A stretch of DNA of 64,000 bases. Source: DASQFQ01 sp963802905 (lineage in GTDB: Bacteria; Actinomycetota; Thermoleophilia; Solirubrobacterales; Solirubrobacteraceae). A program made the translations under genes and the position numbers. The notes beneath the pieces were generated by a model. It was given only the letters and a program-made list of their open reading frames with translations, had not been told where the DNA came from and ran no database searches. Below, piece after piece: positions 8,622 to 17,360 of the stretch; positions within the stretch are counted from its first letter, which is position 1; every line of letters begins with the position of its first letter. The DNA is taken from NCBI GenBank assembly GCA_963802905.1, contig CAWDKH010000020.1, positions 44,921-108,920 on the forward strand, written 5' to 3'.

Positions 8622-10379
8622 ATGTTCAGCAAAGTCCTGGTCGCCAACCGCGGGGAGATCGCCGTCCGCGTCATCCGCGCGCTCGACGAGCTCGGGATCG
8701 CCTCCGTCGCCGTCTACTCCGAGGCCGACCGCGACGCGCTGCACGTCAAGCGCGCCACCGAGGCCTACCTCCTCGGCCCCGGCCCGGCCGCCGAGTCCTA
8801 CCTGAAGGTCGACAAGCTGCTCGAGGTGATCGAGGAGTCCGGGGCCGAGGCCGTCCACCCGGGCTACGGCTTCCTGGCCGAGAACGCGGCGTTCGCGACC
8901 GCGCTCGAGGAGAAGGGGATCACCTTCATCGGCCCGCCCGCCTCGGCGATCGAGGCGATGGGCTCGAAGACCCGGGCCCGCGAGCTGATGAAGGGCGCCG
9001 GCGTGCCGATCGTGCCCGGCACGACCGAGCCGGTGGAGACGCTCGAGGACGCCAAGACGATCGCCGAGGAGATCGGCTACCCGATCGCGGTCAAGGCCGC
9101 GGGCGGAGGCGGCGGCAAGGGCTTCCGCGTCGCCGAGGAGCCCGACAAGCTCCAGGAGGCGTTCGAGGGCGCCGCGCGCGAGGGCGAGAAGTTCTTCTCC
9201 GACGACACCGTCTACCTCGAGCGCTACCTGCCCGACCCGCGCCACGTCGAGGTCCAGGTGCTCGCCGACAAGGAGGGCAACACGATCCACCTCGGCGAGC
9301 GCGACTGCTCGATCCAGCGCCGCCACCAGAAGCTGATCGAGGAGTCCCCCGCCCCGCTGGTCGACGACGAGCTGCGCGAGAAGATCGGCAAGATCGCCGT
9401 CGACGCGGCCAAGGCGGTCGGCTACCACTCGGCCGGCACGATCGAGGGCCTGCTGCAGGACGGCGAGTACTTCTTCCTCGAGATGAACACGCGCGTGCAG
9501 GTCGAGCACTGCGTGACCGAGGAGGTCTCCGGCATCGACATCGTGCGCGAGCAGATCCTGATCGCGGCGGGCGAGACGCTGTCGATCACCCAGGACGACG
9601 TGCACCTGCGCGGCCATGCGATCGAGTGCCGCATCAACGCCGAGGACGCCGCCAAGAACTTCGCCCCCGCCCCCGGCACGGTCACGTATTACCGCGAGCC
9701 GAGCGGGCCCGGCGTGCGCGTCGACTCCGGCGTGCTGAGCGGCTCGGAGATCACGCCGCTCTACGACCCGATGGTGGCCAAGCTGATCGTCCGCGACACC
9801 GACCGCGCGGGCGCCACCGCGCGGATGCTGCGGGCGCTCAAGGAGTTCGAGATCGAGGGCGTCACCACCCTGATCCCGTTCCACAAGGCGATCATGGCCT
9901 CCGAGCAGTGGGCCAAGGGCGAGACCTGCCGCGACCTGATCGGCGACCGCAAGTGGCTCAAGGAGCTCGCCCAGCCGAAGCCGGAGAAGCGCGACGAGGA
10001 CGAGCCCGAGCCCGTCGAGCGCTCCTACACCGTCGAGGTGTCGGGCAAGCGCTTCGAGGTCACCGTCCACGGCGAGCCGACGCTCGCCCCCGCCAACGGC
10101 ACCGTCCCGGCGCAGGCGCGCAAGCCCGCGCGCTCCGAGCGCTCGAAGAGCGGCGGCGGCGGGGGCAAGGACGAGCTGACCTCGCCGCTGCAGGGCAACA
10201 TGTGGAAGGTGCTGGTCGAGAAGGGCGCCACCGTCGAGGAGGGCCAGCTCATCTGCATCATCGAGGCGATGAAGATGGAGAACGAGATCACCGCCCACAA
10301 GGCCGGCACGATCGAGGACCTCCCGATCACCGAGGGCGCCGCGGTCAAGAGCGGCGACCTGCTCGCGGTCATCAAGTGA
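8622..10379 (+). CDS. accA3: Acyl-CoA carboxylase alpha subunit (biotin carboxylase + BCCP)
   Basis: A 585-residue fusion, the length of actinobacterial AccA3-type subunits. The biotin carboxylase part (about residues 1-445) shows KVLVANRGEIAVRVIRAL, the ATP-grasp glycine loop AAGGGGGKGFR near 165, and EMNTRVQVEH near 290. The C-terminal BCCP domain (about 515-585) has the biotinylation motif EAMKMENE with the acceptor Lys near residue 549. The protein carboxylates its own biotin with ATP and bicarbonate and serves the beta subunit at 3058. Together they should make methylmalonyl- and/or malonyl-CoA. The frame is intact. It is followed by a GNAT gene overlapping by 4 bp. Confidence 0.95.
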   Translation: MFSKVLVANRGEIAVRVIRALDELGIASVAVYSEADRDALHVKRATEAYLLGPGPAAESYLKVDKLLEVIEESGAEAVHPGYGFLAENAAFATALEEKGITFIGPPASAIEAMGSKTRARELMKGAGVPIVPGTTEPVETLEDAKTIAEEIGYPIAVKAAGGGGGKGFRVAEEPDKLQEAFEGAAREGEKFFSDDTVYLERYLPDPRHVEVQVLADKEGNTIHLGERDCSIQRRHQKLIEESPAPLVDDELREKIGKIAVDAAKAVGYHSAGTIEGLLQDGEYFFLEMNTRVQVEHCVTEEVSGIDIVREQILIAAGETLSITQDDVHLRGHAIECRINAEDAAKNFAPAPGTVTYYREPSGPGVRVDSGVLSGSEITPLYDPMVAKLIVRDTDRAGATARMLRALKEFEIEGVTTLIPFHKAIMASEQWAKGETCRDLIGDRKWLKELAQPKPEKRDEDEPEPVERSYTVEVSGKRFEVTVHGEPTLAPANGTVPAQARKPARSERSKSGGGGGKDELTSPLQGNMWKVLVEKGATVEEGQLICIIEAMKMENEITAHKAGTIEDLPITEGAAVKSGDLLAVIK

Positions 10380-10834
10380 TCCGCGTCGCCACGCCCGACG
10401 ACACCGCCGTCGTCGCGCGGCTGCTGTGCGACTTCCGCGACCACGAGCGTCGCCACTGGCCGCCCGACAAGGCCATGTTCGCCGGCGTCGAGCGCCTGAT
10501 CGGGCGCGACGACGTCGAGTACCTGCTGGGCGGCGACCCGCCGATGGGCGTGATCCAGCTCCGCTACCGCTACGGCGTCTGGTGGGACGCCGAGGACTGC
10601 TGCGTCGAGGACGTCTTCGTGCGCGCAGAGGCCCGCGGTACGGGCCTTGGCAAGGCGCTCGTGTCGTTCGCGATCGAGCGCGCCCGCGAGCGCGGCTGCC
10701 GCCGGCTCGAGCTCGACACCGGCGAGGACAACGCACCGGCCCAGGGCCTCTACCGCTCGCTCGGCTTCAGCCCCGCCGGCGTCTTCATGCGCCGCCGCGT
10801 CGACGAGAACGTCCCGCCGGGCTGGGGCAACTAG
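10376..10834 (+). CDS. GNAT family N-acetyltransferase
   Basis: A 152-residue GNAT protein. The acetyl-CoA-binding motif A is 'VEDVFVRAEARGTGLGKALVSFAI' near residues 80-102 (Q/RxxGxG/A type: ARGTGLGKA). The motif-B region is 'LDTGEDNAPAQGLYRSLGF' near 120-138. Such enzymes acetylate amines; the substrate is unknown. The GTG start overlaps the stop of the carboxylase gene (GTGA), so expression is coupled. Its stop TAG shares the palindrome CTAG (10831-10834) with the stop of the convergent NTF2-like gene. Confidence 0.88.
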   Translation: MIRVATPDDTAVVARLLCDFRDHERRHWPPDKAMFAGVERLIGRDDVEYLLGGDPPMGVIQLRYRYGVWWDAEDCCVEDVFVRAEARGTGLGKALVSFAIERARERGCRRLELDTGEDNAPAQGLYRSLGFSPAGVFMRRRVDENVPPGWGN

Positions 10835-11244
10835 CGGTAGCGCCGCTCCGACTCGTCGATCTTCACGTCGTTGATCGACGCGTCGCGCCGGCGCATGTAG
10901 CCGAGCTCGTCGAACTCCCAGTGCTCGTTGCCGTGCGAGCGCCACCACTGCCCCTCGGGGTCACGTGACTCGTACTCGAAGCGCACGGAGATGTGGTTGT
11001 CGTGGAACGCCCACAGCTCCTTCATCAGCTTGTAGTCCAGCTCGCGCGCCCACTTGCGCGTCAGGAACTCGACGATCGCCTCGCGGCCTTCGAAGAACTC
11101 GTCGCGGTTGCGCCACTGGGAGTCGGGGGTGTACGCGCCGGCGACGCGCTCGGGGTCGCGGGTGTTCCACGCGTCCTCGGCCGCCTGAACCTTCTTGCGC
11201 GCAGTCTCGAGCGTGAACGGCGGGACGGGCGGGCGGGGATCCAT
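10831..11244 (-). CDS. NTF2-like / SnoaL-like protein (DUF1348 type)
   Basis: A 137-residue protein with the nuclear transport factor 2 fold. It has 'TARKKVQAAEDAWNTRDPERVAGAYTPDSQWRNRDEFFEGREAIVEFL' up to about residue 62, then a beta sheet with 'ISVRFEYESRDPEGQWWRSHGNEHWEFDELGYM'. This strongly resembles the DUF1348 family, whose pocket probably binds small hydrophobic molecules. No catalytic role is assigned. ATG 11244 is chosen because the fold begins a few residues later. It is the last gene of a four-gene minus-strand operon. Confidence 0.85.
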   Translation of the reverse strand: MDPRPPVPPFTLETARKKVQAAEDAWNTRDPERVAGAYTPDSQWRNRDEFFEGREAIVEFLTRKWARELDYKLMKELWAFHDNHISVRFEYESRDPEGQWWRSHGNEHWEFDELGYMRRRDASINDVKIDESERRYR

Positions 11245-12449
11245 GACCGGAACGCTAGCTCGCGCGGCCAGCGCCGCCGTGGCTGGGCACGTTCCGCGGC
11301 GTCCGGCTCGACGTCGAACGCCAGCCGCAGCTCGCAGTCGAACCAGCGGGCGTGCTCGTGCACGACGTCGAGCGCGAGCAGGTAGCGCCCGGGCTCGGGC
11401 GGCGCGGTCACGACGACGGGCACGATGCACTCCGCATCCGGTGCGACCGCGGCGGGGAACGGCGTCCGGTGCCCGTCATGGATCAGCATCGCGCCGGACG
11501 CGTGGCGCCAGTGGTAGGAGACGCGGATCTCGGGCGCCCGCCCCTCGCCCCACGGCCACGTCACGGTCCCGTGATTGCGGACGGCGACGTGGACGTTGCG
11601 CGTCTCGCCCGCGAGCATCCGGTGGTCGCGCTCGAGCGGGCGGATCGCCGCCTGGTAGGCGGCGGGCTCGAGGCAGCGGCCGCCGTGCGCCGCCTCGAAG
11701 TCAGATCGCGTCGCCAGCACCGGCTCCCGTCGCGGCGGCCGGGCCGGGAACGCGCTCGGCGCGTCGAGCACCGCGGCGATCCGCTCGCGGTCCTCGGGCG
11801 GGACGGGCGCGGGGTCGAGGCGGGCCGAGCGCTCCGGGAGGTAGTAGCGGGCGTTGAGCTCGCCGCCGCCGGGCGCCACGAGTGCCGGGCCGCGCTCGAC
11901 GTTGCGCGCGACCTTCGCGGCGCGCTCGGCCTCCGACGTCAGGATCGGATCGAGGTGGTAGAGCGGCGCCTCGACGCAGCGGGCCGGCCACGCCGGGTGC
12001 GCGCCGGTGTGCGGCCGCCCGTCGAACCACAGCTCGCCGTCGTTGCGAACGAGCCGGTTGTGGTAATCGGGCCACCACGGAAGCTCGTCGAGCCAGTGCG
12101 CCCTGTCCGGCCACACCCAGCGGGTCGGGAGCCAGTACTGGCGCATCTCCTCGTCGGCGCACAGCCCCGGTAGCGCCGCCACCAGCGCCGCGCTGGGCAC
12201 CTCGTCGGCGTCGAGGCGCAGCACCCAGTCACCCGAGCACTGCCGGTGCTTCCACGCCAGCGCCACGCTGCCGCAGTACTCGACCCGCAGGAGGCGGTCG
12301 GCGAGCGCCTCGTAGGCGCCCAGCACCCCGGGATCGACCCGCTGGTCGACCGCGAGGACGATCTCGTCAGCGACCTCGCGGAGCGGCGCGAGGATCGCGG
12401 CGGCCACCGGCGCGGGCTGGTGGATGCCGAGGAGAACGCTGAGCGTCAT
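11061..12449 (-). CDS. Glycosyltransferase family 2-like protein with C-terminal Ig-like domain
   Basis: The N-terminal part (residues 1 to about 240) is a GT-A-type glycosyltransferase: MTLSVLLGIHQPAPVAAAIL, the DxD-like RLDADEVPSAAL near 75, and WWPDYHNRLVRN near 130. A beta-sandwich follows at about 300-395 (ETRNVHVAVRNHGTVTWPWG ... PGRYLLALDVVHEHARWF). It resembles the ligand-binding domains attached to other polysaccharide enzymes. As sequenced the frame stays open to 11061, overlapping the next gene by 184 bp. The last 75 residues look like non-coding Arg/Ser-rich sequence. One extra base near 11280 would instead end the gene at the TAG at 11255, 10 bp before the NTF2 start. That is the more natural end. 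Substrate unknown. Confidence 0.7.
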   Translation of the reverse strand: MTLSVLLGIHQPAPVAAAILAPLREVADEIVLAVDQRVDPGVLGAYEALADRLLRVEYCGSVALAWKHRQCSGDWVLRLDADEVPSAALVAALPGLCADEEMRQYWLPTRWVWPDRAHWLDELPWWPDYHNRLVRNDGELWFDGRPHTGAHPAWPARCVEAPLYHLDPILTSEAERAAKVARNVERGPALVAPGGGELNARYYLPERSARLDPAPVPPEDRERIAAVLDAPSAFPARPPRREPVLATRSDFEAAHGGRCLEPAAYQAAIRPLERDHRMLAGETRNVHVAVRNHGTVTWPWGEGRAPEIRVSYHWRHASGAMLIHDGHRTPFPAAVAPDAECIVPVVVTAPPEPGRYLLALDVVHEHARWFDCELRLAFDVEPDAAERAQPRRRWPRELAFRSWIPARPSRRSRSRLRARRFRRPRTRGTPATPSASPARTPPTPSGATATSSSKAARRSSSS

Positions 12450-13210
12450 GCAAGGGTCTGGACATTCCCCTCGTGAATGCGCTTCTGAGCGCCCGTCCGT
12501 CGCGCCAGGGGCAGGGCCGCATCCGGCAGCCCTTCGAGGTACGAGCGATCCTCCCGCAGAATGGCCGCCGCGCGCAAGGGGTCGAGCACCTCGCCGTGGC
12601 CGGGCACGATGTGGGCCGCCTGCTCGACCAGCGGCTCGAGCCGGTCGAGCGTGGCGAGGTAGGCGTCGCGCGAGCCGCCCGGGGAGAGCATCGGGATCTC
12701 GACCGGCGACAGATAGTCGCCGCACACGAGCACCTTCGCCCACGGGATCCAGACCGCCGTGCCGTCTGCGGTGTGGCCGTCGGCCGGGTGCAGCTCGAGC
12801 TCCTGGTCACCGAGCGCGCAGTGACCCGGCACGGGCAGCACCTGCGGCTCCGGCAGCCCCAGCGGCGCCGGGCGCTCGATGTAGTTGTCCTCGTCGAAGT
12901 CGCGCATCGCCCGCTGCGCGCGGCCGGGCTGGTCGCGCATCCGCGACGCGGTCGACTCCCCCACGCCGAGCGGCGCGGAGGGGAACGCGTAGCGGCCGAG
13001 CAGGTGGTCCCAGTCGGCGTGCGTGGCCATCAGGCCGACGACGCGGAAGCGCGCCTGGTCGGCGATCGACGGCAGGATCTCCAGCTCGTCGGGCAGCACC
13101 GGCGAGTCGACGCAGAACGCCTCCTCGCCGGAGCGCACCAGGGTGCAGGTCGTCTGCCAGAAGCGCGACGTGACGACCACGACGTCGGGGTGGAGCCCGA
13201 CGGCGCGCAC
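12446..13210 (-). CDS. MBL-fold metallo-hydrolase
   Basis: A 254-residue metallo-beta-lactamase-fold protein. The metal-binding signature is THADWDH near residue 63 (H-x-D-x-D-H type). Further ligands are in PGHCALGD near 127, HPADGHTADG near 143, the CGDYLS segment and VPGHG near 205. Such enzymes hydrolyse thioesters, lactones or phosphoesters with two zinc or iron ions; the substrate cannot be told. It starts with GTG 5 bp after the upstream HAD stop, and its stop overlaps the start of the glycosyltransferase gene by 4 bp (ATGA). The four genes therefore form one operon. Confidence 0.88.
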   Translation of the reverse strand: MRAVGLHPDVVVVTSRFWQTTCTLVRSGEEAFCVDSPVLPDELEILPSIADQARFRVVGLMATHADWDHLLGRYAFPSAPLGVGESTASRMRDQPGRAQRAMRDFDEDNYIERPAPLGLPEPQVLPVPGHCALGDQELELHPADGHTADGTAVWIPWAKVLVCGDYLSPVEIPMLSPGGSRDAYLATLDRLEPLVEQAAHIVPGHGEVLDPLRAAAILREDRSYLEGLPDAALPLARRTGAQKRIHEGNVQTLA

Positions 13211-13215
13211 TCAGA

Positions 13216-13896
13216 TCAGGCCGCGCCGAGCAGCTTGGCCGCTTCGAGGAGGGTCTTCACCTCGGCGGTCGGCTTCTTCTGCGAGGAGTCGAGCTGCTCC
13301 TTGTTGCGGTTGACCCAGATCACGGGGACCTTGGCCTTGATGCACGGCTCGACGTCGTAGTAGTAGTCCGACGCCACGTGCACCCAGCCCTTCTTGCCGC
13401 CGATGCGGCGCTCGCACTCCTTGAAGTGCGCGGGGTCGGGCTTGTAGGAGCGGACCTGCTGCGCGGTGACGACCAGGTCGAAGTCCGGCTTCAAGTGCCG
13501 GCGGGTCTCGCCGAGCAGCTTGTCGTCGACGTTGGCGATCAGCCCGATCTCGAACTTCTTCTTGAAGCGCTCGAGCTGCGTGTTGGTCTCCTTGAACGGA
13601 GGCCAGCGCTTGACGGAGTCGGGAAGGAACCCGGAGCGGGAGGGCTCGAGCGGCCAGCCGAGCTGCTTGGAGATCTGCACGGCGGTGCGCCGCAGGACCT
13701 CCGCGTAGAGCTCGTAGGAGCCGCCCTTGATCTCCTTCTGGGTCTCTTTGAAGAGCGCGATGAGCTCATCGCGGGCGATGGTGTAGCCGTCTTTCTCCGC
13801 CTCTTTCGAGAACGCCTCGTAGATCCCGGTGTCGGAGTCGATGAGGGTCCCGTAGACGTCGAAGGTGACGAACGTGACTTCCTTGGGGAGCGGCAT
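13216..13896 (-). CDS. HAD superfamily hydrolase (haloacid dehalogenase type II-like)
   Basis: A 226-residue HAD protein. Motif I is TFDVYGTLIDSDTG (nucleophile Asp near residue 13, with Tyr at +2 as in L-2-haloacid dehalogenases rather than phosphatases). Motif II is the Asn/Thr region LIANVDD, motif III is the Lys in RSYKPDPAHF and motif IV is HVASDYYYD. The substrate may be a halogenated acid or a small phosphate ester. It is the first gene of the minus-strand operon. Its promoter box TACAAT overlaps that of sucC on the other strand. Confidence 0.85.
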   Translation of the reverse strand: MPLPKEVTFVTFDVYGTLIDSDTGIYEAFSKEAEKDGYTIARDELIALFKETQKEIKGGSYELYAEVLRRTAVQISKQLGWPLEPSRSGFLPDSVKRWPPFKETNTQLERFKKKFEIGLIANVDDKLLGETRRHLKPDFDLVVTAQQVRSYKPDPAHFKECERRIGGKKGWVHVASDYYYDVEPCIKAKVPVIWVNRNKEQLDSSQKKPTAEVKTLLEAAKLLGAA

Positions 13897-13907
13897 GAAG
13901 GCGGACG

Positions 13908-13917
13908 ATTGTAGAGT
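13908..13917. promoter_or_regulatory. Overlapping divergent -10 boxes (HAD operon / sucCD)
   Basis: The 10 bases ATTGTAGAGT contain TAGAGT on the plus strand (13912-13917, 11 nt before the sucC ATG). They also contain TACAAT on the minus strand (13913-13908, 11 nt before the HAD ATG). The two boxes share the central TA, so polymerase binding at one should exclude the other. Confidence 0.45.
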
Positions 13918-13928
13918 GGCCGCCCTCG

Positions 13929-15173
13929 ATGGACCTTCTTGAGTACCAGGGCAAGCAGCTCTTCGCGCGCCACGGCGTGCCTGTCCCCTCCGGCGCGCCG
14001 GCCGGCACCGTCGAGCAGGCGGTCGCCGCCGCCGACGAGATCGGCTACCCGTGCGTCATCAAGGCGCAGGTGCTGATCGGCGGCCGCGGCAAGGCCGGCG
14101 GCATCAAGGTCGCGCAGAACCGCGGCGAGGCCGAGGAGCACGCCCGCGCGATCCTCGGCATGGACATCCGCGGCTTCACCGTCCACGAGGTGTGGGTCGA
14201 GGCGGCCTCCGACATCGCGTCGGAGTACTACGCGTCGATCGTCTTCGACCGCGCGGCGAAGAAGCCGCTCGTGATGCTCTCGACGCAGGGCGGGATGGAC
14301 ATCGAGGAGGTCGCCGACAACAACCCGGACGCGATCGCCCGCCTCCACGTCGACCCGCTGCTCGGCTTCCAGGACTTCCACGCCCGGCGGCTCGCGTTCG
14401 AGGCCGGCGTCGACGCCGACGTCGTGCGCCCGGTCGGCGCGCTGCTCACCAAGCTCTACGACGCGTTCGCCTCCGAGGAGGCGATGCTCGTCGAGGTCAA
14501 CCCGATGATCGTCACCTCCGACCGCAAGGTGATGGCGCTCGACGCCAAGGTCACGCTCGACGGGAACAGCTTGTTCCGCCATCCCGAGAACGCCGAGCTG
14601 CGCGACGCCGGGGGCGAGGATCCGCAGGAGCAGATGGCCAAGGAGCGCGGCCTGACCTACGTGAAGCTCGACGGCAACGTCGGCATCCTCGGCAACGGCG
14701 CCGGGCTCGTGATGTCGACGCTCGACGTCGTCGCCCAGGCGGGCGGCAAGCCGGCGAACTTCCTCGACGCGGGCGGCGGCTCGAAGGCCGAGGCGATCAC
14801 GCAGGCAGTCGAGGTGATCCTCAGCGATCCGAAGGTCACCGCCGTGCTGTTCAACATCTTCGGCGGCATCACGCGCTGCGACGAGGTCGCGCGCGGGCTG
14901 ATCGAGGCGTTCGACCAGATCAAGCCGACGGTGCCGTTCGTGGTCCGCCTCGACGGCACGAACGACAAGGAGGGCCGGGCGCTGCTGGCCGAGGCCGACC
15001 TCCCCAACGTGCACGCCGAGGCGACGATGCTGGGCGCCGCGAAGCGCGTCGTCGAGCTGGCGGGCGAGTCGCCGAGCGGCGGCGGCGAGCCCGAGGGCGA
15101 GACGGTGCCGCCCGGCGAGGGCACCGAGACCGAGCTGGGCGCCGCCGACGACCGAGCGGAGGCGGGTGCCTGA
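13929..15173 (+). CDS. sucC: Succinyl-CoA ligase (ADP/GDP-forming) beta subunit
   Basis: A 414-residue protein starting MDLLEYQGKQLFARHGVPVP, the canonical SucC start. It has the ATP-grasp nucleotide loop VLIGGRGKAGGIK near residue 50, VEVNPMIVT near 190 and the C-terminal GGITRCDEVARG (phosphate-binding) near 320. With SucD it interconverts succinyl-CoA and succinate with nucleotide synthesis in the TCA cycle. It is also the sink of the methylmalonyl-CoA route suggested upstream. Typical SucC is about 390 residues. The extra 25-30 residues are an acidic Gly/Glu-rich tail of unknown role. The stop overlaps the sucD ATG (TGATG). Confidence 0.95.
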   Translation: MDLLEYQGKQLFARHGVPVPSGAPAGTVEQAVAAADEIGYPCVIKAQVLIGGRGKAGGIKVAQNRGEAEEHARAILGMDIRGFTVHEVWVEAASDIASEYYASIVFDRAAKKPLVMLSTQGGMDIEEVADNNPDAIARLHVDPLLGFQDFHARRLAFEAGVDADVVRPVGALLTKLYDAFASEEAMLVEVNPMIVTSDRKVMALDAKVTLDGNSLFRHPENAELRDAGGEDPQEQMAKERGLTYVKLDGNVGILGNGAGLVMSTLDVVAQAGGKPANFLDAGGGSKAEAITQAVEVILSDPKVTAVLFNIFGGITRCDEVARGLIEAFDQIKPTVPFVVRLDGTNDKEGRALLAEADLPNVHAEATMLGAAKRVVELAGESPSGGGEPEGETVPPGEGTETELGAADDRAEAGA

Positions 15174-16057
15174 TGGCGATCCTGGTCGACGAGAACACGA
15201 AGCTCTGCGTCTCCGGCATCACCGGGCGCGAGGGCACGTTCCACGCGATGAACAACAAGCGCTACGGCACGCAGGTCGTGTCGGGCGTGACGCCCGGCAA
15301 GGGCGGCCAGGACGTCGAGGGCGTCCCGGTGTTCAACACCTTCCACGACGCGGTCGCCGAGACCGGCGCGAACACGGCGATGATCTTCGTCCCGCCGCGC
15401 TTCGCCGCCGACTCGATCCTCGAGGCCGAGGACGCCGGCATCGCGCTCGTGATCGCGATCACCGAGGGCATCCCCGCCCACGACGAGCTGCGCGTCTACA
15501 ACCACCTGCTCGGCAACCCGAACTGCCGGCTGGTCGGCCCGAACTGCCCCGGCATCCTCTCGCCCGGCAAGGCCAACGTCGGGATCATCCCGGCGTCGTT
15601 CTTCAAGGAGGGCAACGTCGGCGTCGTCTCGCGCTCCGGCACGCTGACCTACCAGATCGGCAACGAGCTGGCCCAGAGCGGCTTCGGCAACTCGAGCATC
15701 GTCGGCATCGGCGGCGACCCGGTCCCGGGGTCGAGCTTCATCGACATCATCGAGCTGTTCGAGGCCGACGACGAGACCGAGCTGATCGTGATGGCGGGCG
15801 AGATCGGCGGCTCCGCCGAGGAGGAGGCCGCCGAGTTCATCGCCGAGCACGTCTCGAAGCCGGTCGTCGCCTACATCGCGGGCTTCACCGCGCCGCCCGG
15901 CAAGACGATGGGCCACGCCGGCGCGATCGTCTCCGGCTCCAAGGGCACGGCGGCGGCGAAGGCCGAGGCGCTCGAGGCGAAGGGCGTGCGGGTCGGCCGC
16001 ACTCCCACCGAGGTCGCTGAAATCGCCGCCGAGATTGCCGGCTCGCTGGCGCGCTGA
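15173..16057 (+). CDS. sucD: Succinyl-CoA ligase alpha subunit
   Basis: A 294-residue protein with the CoA-binding Rossmann domain at the N terminus (VSGITGREGTFHAMNNKRYGT near residues 13-33). The C-terminal ligase domain follows (VGPNCPGILSPGK near 122, SRSGTLTYQI near 152). The phosphohistidine loop is GKTMGHAGAIVSGSKGT near 243-259; its His carries the phosphoryl group. It starts 1 bp inside the sucC stop, so the subunits are made by coupled translation. Length and motifs are all normal. Confidence 0.96.
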   Translation: MAILVDENTKLCVSGITGREGTFHAMNNKRYGTQVVSGVTPGKGGQDVEGVPVFNTFHDAVAETGANTAMIFVPPRFAADSILEAEDAGIALVIAITEGIPAHDELRVYNHLLGNPNCRLVGPNCPGILSPGKANVGIIPASFFKEGNVGVVSRSGTLTYQIGNELAQSGFGNSSIVGIGGDPVPGSSFIDIIELFEADDETELIVMAGEIGGSAEEEAAEFIAEHVSKPVVAYIAGFTAPPGKTMGHAGAIVSGSKGTAAAKAEALEAKGVRVGRTPTEVAEIAAEIAGSLAR

Positions 16058-16094
16058 CCGCGACTTCGGTCGGCCGCGCGCGTTGGACGCGCTG

Positions 16095-17339
16095 ATGCTT
16101 CGCGTCCTCGCAACGGCCGTGCTCCTCGTCCTGGCGGCGCCAGCGGCAGCCGCCCACGCGCGCGCGGGCGACCTCGACCCGGCCTTCGCCGGCGGCGCGG
16201 CGGCGCTGCTCCACCGCGCCGGAGCGAACCTCAGCGGCGCCGCCGTGGCGCTGCAGGGCGACGGCCGGGCGACCGTGGTCGGCAGCGACGGGCGCGGCTT
16301 CCTCGTCGGGCGCTTCACCGCGCGCGGCGCGCTCGACCGCAGCTTCGGCCACCGCGGCAGCCTCACCATCGGCTTCGCCGGTGCAACCGCCGGAGGCGCG
16401 CGGGCGGTCGCGCTGTTCCGCGACGGGCGCATCCTCGTCGCCGGCACGGTGACGGTGGGCGGCGTGCGGCGCTTCGCGGTCGCGCGGCTGCAGCCCGGCG
16501 GGCATCTCGACGAGAACTTCGGCAACGGCGGCGTCGCCGTGGTCGGCCCGCCCGGCGCGCAGCTCGAGGCGATGGCGCTGCAGCCCGAGGGCGAGCTCGT
16601 GCTCGCAGGTTCGGTCCCGGCCGGGCCGCGGCGTGCGGTGCTGGTCATGCGGCTGCTGGCCGACGGCTCGCCCGACCCGGCGTTCGGCCGCGCGGGCGTC
16701 GTCGACTCGACCGCGGTCAAGCTGGCGGGCCGGGCGCGCGCCGTGGCGTTGCGGCCCGACGGGCGGATCGTGCTGGCGGTCTCGGCCGAGGCCGGCCACA
16801 CGTCGCGGGCGACGTTCATCGCGGCGATGCTGACGCCGGCCGGCGTGTTCGACCCGGCGTTCGGCGCCGGCGGGATCGCCCGCATCGCCACCACTGCGCA
16901 GCGGCTGCGCGGCGGGGGCGCGGCGGCGCTCGCGTTCGGCTCCGCCGGGCGCCTGATCCTCGCGGGGACCGCGCGCGGCGCCCGCGGGCGCGACGACGCG
17001 ACCGTCGTGCGCGTCAGCGCCGACGGGCGCACGAGCCGCGTCACCCGCCTGATCGACCCGCACCGGCGCTCGCTGCGAATCGCCGCGATGCGGCGCGACG
17101 CCCGCGGGCGGCTGGTGCTCGGCGGCCGCGCCACGCGCCTCGGCGCCGCCGTGCTGCGGCTGCGGGCCAACGGCCGCCGCGACCGCTCGTTCGGTCGCGG
17201 AGGCCTCATGCCCGGCCGGCTGCCACGCACCCGGCCGGCGGCCCTCGCCCTGCTCCGGGACGGCGACATCATGGTCGCCGGCAAGGCGCGCATCGACCGC
17301 CACGACCAGCTGGTGCTGGCGAGGCTCCAGGGTCGCTGA
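16095..17339 (+). CDS. Exported delta-60 repeat protein
   Basis: About 414 residues from ATG 16095. A signal peptide (MLRVLATAVLLVLAAPAAAAHA, cleavage after the Ala-rich end) is followed by repeated units. Each unit carries a 'G.LD..FG..G' turn (LDPAFAGG, LDRSFGHRG, LDENFGNGG, PDPAFGRAG, FDPAFGAGG, RDRSFGRGG) and an 'A.AL..DGRI..AG' strand pair. This is the delta-60 repeat, probably forming a beta-propeller-like secreted protein. Function unknown. An upstream start at 16035 would overlap sucD and lacks the signal peptide at the N terminus, so it is not preferred. Confidence 0.8.
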   Translation: MLRVLATAVLLVLAAPAAAAHARAGDLDPAFAGGAAALLHRAGANLSGAAVALQGDGRATVVGSDGRGFLVGRFTARGALDRSFGHRGSLTIGFAGATAGGARAVALFRDGRILVAGTVTVGGVRRFAVARLQPGGHLDENFGNGGVAVVGPPGAQLEAMALQPEGELVLAGSVPAGPRRAVLVMRLLADGSPDPAFGRAGVVDSTAVKLAGRARAVALRPDGRIVLAVSAEAGHTSRATFIAAMLTPAGVFDPAFGAGGIARIATTAQRLRGGGAAALAFGSAGRLILAGTARGARGRDDATVVRVSADGRTSRVTRLIDPHRRSLRIAAMRRDARGRLVLGGRATRLGAAVLRLRANGRRDRSFGRGGLMPGRLPRTRPAALALLRDGDIMVAGKARIDRHDQLVLARLQGR

Positions 17340-17347
17340 TCGATCCC

Positions 17348-17353
17348 TATCCT
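17348..17353 (+). promoter_or_regulatory. -10 box TATCCT, leaderless spacing
   Basis: TATCCT ends 7 nt before the ATG at 17361, consistent with a leaderless transcript for the aminotransferase-kynurenine operon. Confidence 0.45.
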
Positions 17354-17360
17354 CGACGGC

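Noticed and set aside
16035..16094. Upstream start for the delta-60 protein.
   Set aside because: It would overlap sucD and place a signal peptide 20 residues inside the protein.
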